NCBI GenBank assembly: GCA_023264915.1
Contig: JAHFUU010000106.1
Coordinates: 1-7,605, forward strand
Reading direction: 5' to 3'
DNA length: 7,605 bases
Source of the DNA: Microthrixaceae bacterium
Lineage (GTDB): Bacteria > Actinomycetota > Acidimicrobiia > Acidimicrobiales > Acidimicrobilacustridaceae
Shown: in pieces, positions 1 through 6,700 of the stretch
Layout: every line of letters begins with the position of its first letter
Position numbering within the stretch: the first letter of the stretch is position 1
Notes under the pieces: generated by a model
What the model saw: only the letters and a program-made list of their open reading frames with translations
Told to the model about the DNA's origin: nothing
Databases searched by the model: none
Made by a program: the position numbers and the translations under genes

Positions 1-265
1 CCTGTCCTGGCCATGGTTTCTTTGCAGGTGACCATTCCTGCCCGCCGTAGATGATCGTAGTAGCCGAGGATTCGTTTGACAATCCGCAGGCCGGTGACAT
101 GGTCGTAGGTGAAGGTCAATCCCGTGCCCGAGCGAAACCCTTCACGATTGAGGATCTCTGCAATCTACTCGTTGATGTGCTGTTGAGCCAGGTCGGCAAT
201 CCGATTCAGCACGGTTTGGTGCGTCTGACGAGATTCCCAGGCGCTGAGCGGTTTCGACAGATGTA
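1..265 (-). pseudogene. Degraded C-terminal fragment of a recombinase-family protein, cut by the left edge
   Basis: Read on the minus strand from about 265 leftwards, the translation contains SKPLSAWESRQTHQTVLNRI, then ends QQHINE at an amber codon (complement of 165-167). It continues in the same frame without another stop to base 3, with IAEILNREGFRSGTG, then a segment FTYDHVTGLR and then LRRAGMVT. This pattern (an IAxxLNxxGxxxGTGxxFT block, then LRxAGMxT leading into a helix-turn-helix) matches, from memory, the C-terminal DNA-binding part of large serine-recombinase or invertase-type proteins common in actinobacteria. No recombinase sequence is recognisable above about base 265, so the catalytic N-terminus is missing and the rest runs off the window. 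The homology is by eye only. The amber codon and missing N-terminus suggest a dead mobile-element remnant. An alternative is a transposase of another family. Assignment to a mobile-element protein is moderately sure; the exact family is less sure. Confidence 0.5.
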
Positions 266-307
266 ACTCGCTGGTCGCCTCCGCCCTGTGCCCCCAAGCC
301 TTGTCCC

Positions 308-320
308 CGAACCTGGTTCG
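308..320. repeat. Perfect 6-bp inverted repeat with 1-nt centre
   Basis: The sequence CGAACC T GGTTCG is a perfect 13-bp dyad. It resembles half-sites of an actinobacterial LexA box (CGAAC and GTTCG) but the arms are separated by three bases instead of the usual four, so it does not fit that operator. It could be a protein-binding site or chance. Confidence 0.35.
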
Positions 321-431
321 TGGCCCTTCCCCGGGCTCCCGTTCCCGGCTCCCGCATCTTGTCCAGGTGTCACCCCTTGCCGGCCGAGCCTTGCCAGTTC
401 GGGCTGTCTCAGTGATCGGGTGTGACCTTTC

Positions 432-447
432 TCGCACGATTGTACGA
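432..447. promoter_or_regulatory. SOS-box-like imperfect dyad
   Basis: TCGCAC GATT GTACGA has the 6-4-6 geometry of the mycobacterial-type LexA box (TCGAAC-N4-GTTCGA) and matches 10 of its 12 arm positions, with one mismatch in each arm. It lies between the recombinase remnant and the glycan operon, so it could have served either. With two mismatches a chance match is quite possible, and LexA specificity in this organism is unknown. Confidence 0.22.
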
Positions 448-448
448 A

Positions 449-466
449 CCTCGTCCAGACACGAGG
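449..466. repeat. Small hairpin, 6-bp stem and 6-nt loop
   Basis: CCTCGT (449-454) and ACGAGG (461-466) pair perfectly around a CCAGAC loop. No T-run follows on either strand, so it is not a convincing intrinsic terminator. It directly follows the SOS-like dyad. It may be an operator, an RNA hairpin or chance. Confidence 0.35.
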
Positions 467-587
467 CCGGCTTCCCTCGACATGGCGCCGAAATTGGGCC
501 GAACGGCCTATGGGCACGAAGAGTGACATAGCCACCACGCTGCGATAACGCGACTTGGGATTTCAGCGCGTGAGAAGAAATGAACAT

Positions 588-617
588 TTGACAATGTGCC
601 ATCAATCGATGTTAGAT
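588..617 (+). promoter_or_regulatory. Candidate promoter for the glycosyltransferase operon
   Basis: A perfect TTGACA (588-593) is followed after 18 bases by TTAGAT (612-617). The second hexamer matches the -10 consensus TATAAT at only three positions, although the outer T residues are kept. Surrounding sequence is locally AT-richer than the coding DNA. Transcription would start near 625 and give a leader of about 150 nt before the GT2 start. The -35 is strong and the -10 weak, so this is only a candidate. Confidence 0.3.
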
Positions 618-630
618 GCTCGTGCCGACG

Positions 631-653
631 GTCACACGCAGTGTCTATGTGAC
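631..653. repeat. Inverted repeat GTCACA...TGTGAC just downstream of the candidate promoter
   Basis: GTCACA (631-636) and TGTGAC (648-653) are perfect 6-bp arms separated by 11 nt. They overlap a second, tighter option, ACAC (634-637) with GTGT (641-644) across a 3-nt loop. The position just past the predicted start of transcription would suit an operator or a leader hairpin. The arms face the opposite way to a CRP site (TGTGA-N6-TCACA), so CRP is not suggested. Confidence 0.3.
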
Positions 654-772
654 GATGCATCCGACACAGAGGGTGACCGGGCCAAGCGCTTGCAATGGGG
701 GGCGCCGCCCAGAGTACCAGCAGATGGAGTGCCTGCTCAGCACCCCGTGACGAAAGGGTTGGGTGGACGGCC

Positions 773-1705
773 ATGGGAGAGGCCACCAGCATCATCATTC
801 CGGCCTTCAACGAGGCCGAGAGGTTCACGCGATCGCTGCCACGGTTGCGCGAGGCCCTCGCGGGCCTAAGCGACCTGGAGGTCATAGTCGTCGACGACGG
901 AAGCCGCGACGAGACCGCTCAGGTAGCGGTGTCGCAGCTTTGGGGTTGGGACCAGGCCAAGGTCGTGCGCCTCCCCTGGAACCAGGGCAAGGGCGCGGCC
1001 GTCAAGGCCGGGGTCGCCGTGGCAAGCGGTGAGTTCCTCGTCTTCATGGACGCAGACCTGTCCGCGGATCTGGCCGACCTTCCCGAGCTCGTTGCCGCAC
1101 TCGACCGCGCCGACATCGCCCTCGGGTCGCGCTCGGTGGCCGGCTCTCGAGCGGTCTATGACAGCTCGTTGCGCCGCGTGCAGAGCAAGTTCTTCAACGG
1201 CATGGCTTGCGTGATGACCAACGTGGTCGCATCCGACACCCAATGCGGGTTCAAGGCCTTCCGCGCCGACGCTGCGAAGGTTCTGTTCCACCTCTGCCAG
1301 ACAGGACGCTTCGCCTTCGACGTCGAGCTGCTGGCACTTGCGCAGCTGCTCGGATACCGGATCGTCGAGGTGCCGGTCGGATGGGTCGAAGAACCAGGAT
1401 CGAGCGTGAGGCCACTGCGAGATCCGATTCTCATGCTTCGTGACCTCCTCGGAATCAGGCGGCGCTTCCAGCGTCTCGAGCGCCGGATGCGCTTGGCGAG
1501 CCTCGGCCCGGATGGTCCGCCTGCGGGGATCGTTCCCCTCGCCGAACCCGAGCTGGTCATCGACCTCACCCACGACGAGCCGGTCGTTGCCCTCTCCGGG
1601 GTCGACAGCACCCCCGCGTTGCCCAGCCCGGCTCGCGGCCGAGCAGTCCATGCCGAGCCGGATCCACTCTCGCTCTGGCCCGTACCCGAACCCGGCCGTC
1701 CCTAG
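773..1705 (+). CDS. GT2 polyprenyl/dolichyl-phosphate hexose synthase-like glycosyltransferase
   Basis: The 310-residue protein has a GT-A fold of family GT2 and resembles dolichyl-phosphate beta-glucosyltransferases. Such enzymes move a hexose from a nucleotide sugar to a polyprenyl phosphate at the inner face of the membrane. Visible motifs: IIIPAFNEAE (7-16), VDDGS (40-44), NQGKGAAVKAG (70-80), the metal-binding DAD (93-95), GSRS (118-121), DTQCGFKAF (155-163), FDVEL (182-186) and VPVGW (200-204). The last three blocks are hallmarks of the DPG-synthase branch. No membrane helix is seen, unlike GtrB-type relatives. Residues from about 240 form a Pro/Ala-rich tail of unknown role. The start at 773 is chosen because the fold begins directly after it and GGTGGA lies 5 nt upstream; an in-frame ATG at 695 would add 26 unlikely residues. 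It is the first gene of the probable operon, 12 nt before the next. Family assignment is firm; the sugar is unknown. Confidence 0.92.
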   Translation: MGEATSIIIPAFNEAERFTRSLPRLREALAGLSDLEVIVVDDGSRDETAQVAVSQLWGWDQAKVVRLPWNQGKGAAVKAGVAVASGEFLVFMDADLSADLADLPELVAALDRADIALGSRSVAGSRAVYDSSLRRVQSKFFNGMACVMTNVVASDTQCGFKAFRADAAKVLFHLCQTGRFAFDVELLALAQLLGYRIVEVPVGWVEEPGSSVRPLRDPILMLRDLLGIRRRFQRLERRMRLASLGPDGPPAGIVPLAEPELVIDLTHDEPVVALSGVDSTPALPSPARGRAVHAEPDPLSLWPVPEPGRP

Positions 1706-1717
1706 CGCGTTCGCCCC

Positions 1718-3703
1718 ATGCGCATCCTGTTCGTCTCCTGGAGAGATCTCGCCCACCCCAACTCAGGGGGATCCGAGGTGGTCATCGACCGCCTGGCCAG
1801 AGGGCTGAACGCGCGCGGCCACCAGGTCGCACTCATGTGCGGTGGACCCACGGGCCAGCGTCCCTATGAGGTCACAGAGAACGGATCGACCTACACCCAG
1901 TACCTGAGTGCCGGCTGGCGCTACCTCCGTCACCATCGCGACGCGGATCTGGTGGTCGACGTGGTGAACGGGATGCCCTTCCTCTCACCGATCTGGCGTC
2001 GCGGCCCTCGACTCTGCCTCACACATCACGTTCATGGCGAGCAGTGGAACCAGTACTTCCCGGCTCCCGTCGCCCGGGTCGGTTCCCTGATAGAGCGGCG
2101 CGTCCTGCCGGCCCTCTACCGCAACACGAGGTTCCTGTCCATATCACAGTCCACCAAGGAGGCACTCGAGGAGATCGGAGTGCCGGGCGAGCGCATCCAC
2201 CTGATGTACAACGGCCTCGCGCTCGATGACGTCGGGGACCACCCCCGCTCATCGGCGCCGATGTTCCTGGCACTGGGGCGGCTGGCCCCCAACAAGCGCC
2301 TCGACCTCCTGTGCCGGTTGTGGAAGACGGTGCAACCTGTCACCGGAGGCACGCTGGTCATCGCGGGCGACGGGCCAGAGCAAGATCGCCTGGCCCGATT
2401 GGCGAGCCTCGACTCCACGATCGAGCTCGTCGGCAAGGTCGACGAGCAACGAAAGGCTCAGCTGCTCAAACAAGCGTGGGTGCTGGTCCACACCGCCCGC
2501 CACGAGGGCTGGGGACTCGTCATCATGGAGGCCGCGGCATCAGGGACCCCGTCTGTCGCATATGACGTGCCCGGCGTGCGTGACGCGGTCGTGGACGGCG
2601 TCACGGGCCTGCTGGCCGATTGTGACGAGTCCTTCGTCAGCCAGTGGATCTCCCTCGGTACCGATGCCGGCCTGCGGGCCAGCCTCGGCGCTCTCGGCCA
2701 GCGGCGCGCACGGGAGTTCACCTGGGACGGCTCGATAGACGACTTCTTGAAGGCAGCCGATGCGGCGATCTCCGAACACGCGCCGGCCCACTGCGAGAAC
2801 CCGGCCCGGGGCGAGAAGCCGGTCCACGGCGCGAACCCGGCCCGGGGCGAGAAGCCGGCCCACGGCGCGAACCCGGCCCACGGCGCGAACCCGGCCCACG
2901 GCGCGAACCCGGCCCACGGCGCCCGGAGGGGCCCATCGAGCGCTGATCCAGGCGAGCAGACGGGTCTGGCGCGAAGCCGGCGGCTGTTCTCCCTGTTCCG
3001 GCGCGAGCCCGTCGATCCCGATGCCTTCTACCGCTACCTCGCCGCTGACACCGTTCGCCAGCTTCGTCCCCATCTGAGCCTCCGTGGCGCAACCGCGATC
3101 GACATCGGCGGAGGTCCCGGCTACACGGCCGAGGCGCTCCGGGCCGAAGGCACCACATGCTGTGTCGTCGAGTTCTCTCATGCAGAGCTGCTGCTTCACG
3201 AGCGCCGGCCCGACATGGCCATCCAAGGCGACGGGCAGATGCTCCCCGTCGCGAGCGGGTCGGTCCAGCTCGCGCACAGCTCGAACGTCCTCGAGCACGT
3301 CCCGGACCCCTACCGCATGCTGGACGAGATGGCCCGCGTGCTGACGCCCGACCGGGGCATCGGCTACCTCACGTTCACGAACTGGTTCTCGCCCTGGGGG
3401 GGTCACGAGACCTCGCCGTGGCACTACCTCGGCGGGCAGCAGGCGGCGAAGCGCTACAGGCGCCGTCACGGCCAACCACCCAAGAACCTGTTCGGCTCGA
3501 GCCTGTACCCGCTTCACATAGCAGATGTGCTCGCATGGTTCCGCGACCGTCACGACCTGGAGGTCCTGTGGGTCGGACCGCGTTACCTGCCCGGGTGGGC
3601 CCGCGGAGTCGTGTCGGTACCCGGCGTGCGAGAGATCCTCACGTGGAACCTCGTCGTGATCTTCAGGCGCTCGGTTCGCACACCGGAGGAATCGCGGCGA
3701 TGA
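1718..3703 (+). CDS. Fusion of GT4 glycosyltransferase and class I SAM-dependent methyltransferase
   Basis: The 661-residue protein has two enzymes in one chain. Residues 1 to about 350 are a GT-B glycosyltransferase of family GT4: GGSE glycine loop at 17-20, GRLAPNKR from 187, and the donor-binding EX7E motif E263 to E271 (EGWGLVIME). Residues 355-402 are a Pro/Ala/His/Gly hexapeptide repeat linker. From about 415 a Rossmann methyltransferase follows: SAM motif DIGGGPGY (462-469), acidic E485 closing strand 2, GDGQMLP from 504 and NVLEH (523-527). The C-terminal blocks GGHETSPWHYLGG (from 561) and PKN (588-590) match, as I recall, the actinobacterial Rv0224c-like methyltransferases, whose mycobacterial gene lies beside a GT4 gene (Rv0225). 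The pair would add and perhaps methylate a sugar on a lipid-linked envelope glycan in the cytoplasm. No clear ribosome site precedes 1718, so translation is probably coupled to the GT2 gene. The substrates are unknown. Confidence 0.92.
   Translation: MRILFVSWRDLAHPNSGGSEVVIDRLARGLNARGHQVALMCGGPTGQRPYEVTENGSTYTQYLSAGWRYLRHHRDADLVVDVVNGMPFLSPIWRRGPRLCLTHHVHGEQWNQYFPAPVARVGSLIERRVLPALYRNTRFLSISQSTKEALEEIGVPGERIHLMYNGLALDDVGDHPRSSAPMFLALGRLAPNKRLDLLCRLWKTVQPVTGGTLVIAGDGPEQDRLARLASLDSTIELVGKVDEQRKAQLLKQAWVLVHTARHEGWGLVIMEAAASGTPSVAYDVPGVRDAVVDGVTGLLADCDESFVSQWISLGTDAGLRASLGALGQRRAREFTWDGSIDDFLKAADAAISEHAPAHCENPARGEKPVHGANPARGEKPAHGANPAHGANPAHGANPAHGARRGPSSADPGEQTGLARSRRLFSLFRREPVDPDAFYRYLAADTVRQLRPHLSLRGATAIDIGGGPGYTAEALRAEGTTCCVVEFSHAELLLHERRPDMAIQGDGQMLPVASGSVQLAHSSNVLEHVPDPYRMLDEMARVLTPDRGIGYLTFTNWFSPWGGHETSPWHYLGGQQAAKRYRRRHGQPPKNLFGSSLYPLHIADVLAWFRDRHDLEVLWVGPRYLPGWARGVVSVPGVREILTWNLVVIFRRSVRTPEESRR
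2780..2923 (+). repeat. 18-bp coding minisatellite, eight units, in the GT4-methyltransferase linker
   Basis: Eight in-frame 18-bp units code APAHCE, NPARGE, KPVHGA, NPARGE, KPAHGA and NPAHGA three times. The last three are identical apart from the final base (unit aacccggcccacggcgcg). Units 2-3 (2798-2833) and 4-5 (2834-2869) form two 36-bp copies differing at one base (GTC against GCC). The array therefore shows nested duplication: a 36-bp dimer copied once, then 18-bp monomer expansion. The unit length is a multiple of three, so copy changes keep the methyltransferase in frame. Confidence 0.97.
3685..3690 (+). promoter_or_regulatory. Strong ribosome binding site for the flippase/AftD fusion gene
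   Basis: GGAGGA lies 9 nt before ATG 3700, inside the end of the methyltransferase coding sequence. It is the only strong Shine-Dalgarno in the operon and settles the start of the third gene, whose ATG overlaps the preceding TGA as ATGA (3700-3703). Confidence 0.8.
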
Positions 3704-6700
3704 GCGGAGGTGACACGGCGATCCGCGGTGAGCGCCCGCGGCTGCTCGCTCGCTCCACTGTGGGGATGGCCTTGTTCTGGATGAGCGTGGTCGCAGTGCC
3801 TGTGTCCTCGGCGCTGGTCACCGCGATCCTGTCGCGCCAGGTCGCCGCTGGTGAGCTGAGCGTCATCACCGCTGTGTTCATGCTCACCCTCATAGGAGCG
3901 GTGGTCCCCATAGCGGTGCAGTCCGAGGTAGCTGCCAGCCGCGTGGCGACAGGGCGTCTGCACGAGCTGCCCTGGCGGGGTCTCGTCGCCGGCACCGTGG
4001 GCTCCGCCGTGGCTGGTGCGGCGGTCGCCCCGGCATTGGATCTGCCGCCCCTCGCCATGTTCTTCGGCATCATGCAGGTGCTGCCCGGAGTAGCTGTCGG
4101 GCTGTCTCGTGGGGAGGCGATCGCGGACCGGCACTTCGGTGTCGCGGCAGTCAACCAGCTCGCCGAGGCCGGGCTCCGCCTGTTCTTCGGGGTGGCGCTC
4201 GGTGTGGCCTTCGGGGCCACTGGCGTGGCCGCCAGCTTCTTCCTCGCCATGCTCGGTGCATGGGCGGTGATCCCCCGCCGGCCCACAGATGACGATCCTC
4301 GCTCGGTGCTGGCCGTGCCGGCCACGCTCGTCGCGCTCGCGCTGTTAACGCTCTCCGTCCACCTCGATCTCGTGGTCGGGCCACGGATCCTGGGTCCGCT
4401 CGCTGACGCCTACTCGGTCGCCGCCCTCCCGGCCAAGGGCGTGTTCTTGCTGCTCGCGGCAGCCGGATGGATCGTCATCCCCCATGCGCGCTCGCGCAAG
4501 TCCGCGGCCCAGCTGGTGGCTCCTGTCGCTGCAACCGTCGCCGCGGGAGGTGCGCTCGCGGTGGCGGCAGCGGTGGGCGCTCCCGTCGTAGCCGCGGTCC
4601 TCGGCCGGCCAGCGCCCGACCGCGGCATCGTGTTGCTGCTCGGTCTCGCCATGGCGGCAGCATCGGGCACCTGGGTCGGCTTGCAGGTGATGCTCACGAG
4701 GGCATCGCAGCGGCTGTGGGTGCCAGCGGTCAGCGCGATCGGAACCAGCCTGGCGCTGGCCGTGTACACGAGCTCGCTGGCAGGCTTCGCGATAGCGGCC
4801 TGCATCGGCCAGGCAGCAGCGCTTGCAGTTGTGCTGCACCGGCTCCAAGCGCTCGCTGTGGACGAGCCAGAGCTGGACGCGGACGTCGCCGAGGCCCGAT
4901 TCACGGGGCCGGTCACGGCCCGGGCCCAACGCCAGCCTGTTGCACGCGAGGACCTGGGCCCTGTATGTGATCGACGGATCCTCGCCGTGCTGAGCGGGGC
5001 GATCGCCCTCGTGATGGTGTTGCAGCGACCCGGCACGATCGTCTCGGAGACGAAGCTGGATGTCGCCGTCGATCCCGGCACCTTCCTCGCCCGGATCCTC
5101 AGCTTGTGGGAACCGGTCGCTGACTTCGGTCGCCTTCAGAACCAGGCCGTCGGCTACGCGTTCCCGATGGGTCCGTTCTTCTTGGTCTCAAAGGCCCTGG
5201 GCGTGCCCGAGTGGGTGTCGATCCGGTTGTGGATGGCGTTGCTCGTAGCGGTCGCCTTCTGGGGCGCCGCCCGGCTGGCCGACCAGTTCCGCGTCGGGGT
5301 CCCGTCCACTCGGGTCGTCGCGGCCCTCGCCTATGCCTTCTCGCCGATGGTCGTTGCGCGCGTGGGCAACACGTCGGGCATCATGATCGGCCTCGCGTTC
5401 CTGCCCTGGATCCTGTTGCCTCTGGTCCGCGTGTCCAGGTCCGGCTCGATCCGAAAGGCGGCGGCCCTGTCTGGGGCCGCAGTCCTGTGCACTGGCGGGG
5501 TCAACGGTGCGATCACTGTCGCAGCGCTGGTCGTGCCCGCGCTGTACCTGCTGTGCCGCCGGCCAGGGCCTCGCCGTCGGGCGCTCATGGGCTGGTGGGC
5601 TGTTGCGGTGTCGCTGGCGACGTTCTGGTGGCTCGTTCCCCTCGTGTTCCAGGCTCGCTACGGCTTCAACTTCTTGCCGTTCACGGAACGGGCCGCCACG
5701 ACGACCGCGTATGCCTCCCCGACCGAAGCGATCCGGGGCACCGGCGACTGGCTGTCATACCTCAACCTCCAGGAACCGTGGCTCCCCGCCGGATGGTGGT
5801 TGGCCGCGAACCCTGTCGTCATAGTCGCCACCGCGCTCGTGGCTGGGGCTGGCTTGTACGGCCTGGCGCGCCGCGACGTGCCAGAGCGTGTCTTCCTGGT
5901 CCTGTGCGTCGTGGCAGGCGTGGCCCTGGTCAGCTGCGGCTATGCGCTGAGCGTGGCCGGGCTGCCAGAAGCGATGCTGTCCAACCCGGCTGGTTCAGCC
6001 GTCCGGGCATTGCTGGACGGGCCAGCCGGCATGTTCCGGAACGTCTGGAAGTTCCAGCCAGTCGTGACGCTTCCCGTCTCGTTGGGGCTGGCTCACGCGC
6101 TCGCGGTCTGGAGGATCCGGCTGGCAAGCCATCGATTGAGCCTGCGCCCGGTCGTGGTGGTCATCGCTTCGGCCGTCGTGGCGCTCGCTGCCTTCCCGGT
6201 GTTCAGGGGCGACCTGGTGACCGACAGAGGCTGGGAGGCGACCCCTGACTACTGGTCTGACTTCACCCGGTTCCACGAGACGCACACAGGCAGCGGTCGC
6301 CTGCTGATCATCCCGGGAGCACCCACCGGGGACTACTCCTGGGGTCGGCCCATGGACGAGCCGCTCCAGACCTCGACCAACGTTCCGTGGGCCGTGCGCA
6401 GCATCATCCCCCTCGGCGGGCCGGGTTCGACCATGGTGCTCGACGCGGCCGAGCGTGCCATCCAACGCGGAGGTGATCCGGCCCTGGCGAGCTTCCTGGC
6501 GCGGGCAGGTTTCAGCTACATCGTGGTGCGCAACGACCTTGATTGGCGCAAGTGGAACGCGCCCCGCCCCGCTCGCGTCGCGGCTGCACTCGCCGCGAGC
6601 GGTCTGGCGAAGGAGGCGACCTTCGGGCCGAACCTGTCCGTCGGCGAGCATGACCCGTTCGGGGTTGCAGACGGCGAGCGCAAGTTGAAGGCCCTCGAGG

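Larger units (their letters stand above)
266..772. other. Intergenic region with small dyads and a candidate promoter
   Basis: About 500 bases separate the recombinase remnant from the first glycosyltransferase. Open frames exist on both strands here, as expected in GC-rich DNA, but none shows a recognisable motif, a good ribosome site or a consistent GC-rich third position, so I call no gene. The stretch is visibly richer in A and T around 540-660 than the operon. It holds several short inverted repeats (308-320, 432-447, 449-466, 631-653) and a perfect TTGACA hexamer at 588. It most likely carries the promoter and leader of the rightward operon plus decayed mobile-element flank. Confidence 0.6.

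Noticed and set aside
76..81. Second perfect TTGACA hexamer
   Set aside because: It lies inside the recombinase remnant, and I see no plausible -10 at a suitable distance.
165..605. Full 146-codon minus-strand frame as an intact gene
   Set aside because: Only the last part (below about 265) resembles a recombinase, and that resemblance continues past the stop codon. The upstream part looks like non-coding translation.
697..710. GC-rich block GGGGGGCGCCGCCC as a terminator
   Set aside because: The central GGCGCC is a loopless palindrome and no T-run follows on either strand.
508..885. Open frames on both strands around 508-885
   Set aside because: They have no motifs or ribosome sites and run into the start of the GT2 gene.
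1556..1588. VIDLT-type SUMO-interacting motif in the GT2 tail
   Set aside because: Bacteria lack SUMO; this is a chance resemblance in a low-complexity tail.
866..1756. Minus-strand open frame of 296 codons
   Set aside because: It lies opposite the GT2 gene, whose motifs are unambiguous. It has no recognisable domain and is a shadow of GC-rich codon use.
2780..2923. CRISPR-like array
   Set aside because: The units are contiguous 18-bp repeats with no spacers and are in frame within a protein linker.
2540..3553. Minus-strand open frame of 337 codons, including a repetitive Arg/Ala/Val segment
   Set aside because: It is the antisense of the GT4-methyltransferase gene, and the repetitive segment is simply the 18-bp array read backwards.
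5211..6248. Plus-strand open frame of 345 codons in another phase
   Set aside because: It is Arg/Gly/Pro-rich with no domain and overlaps the AftD-like frame, which carries all the conserved blocks.
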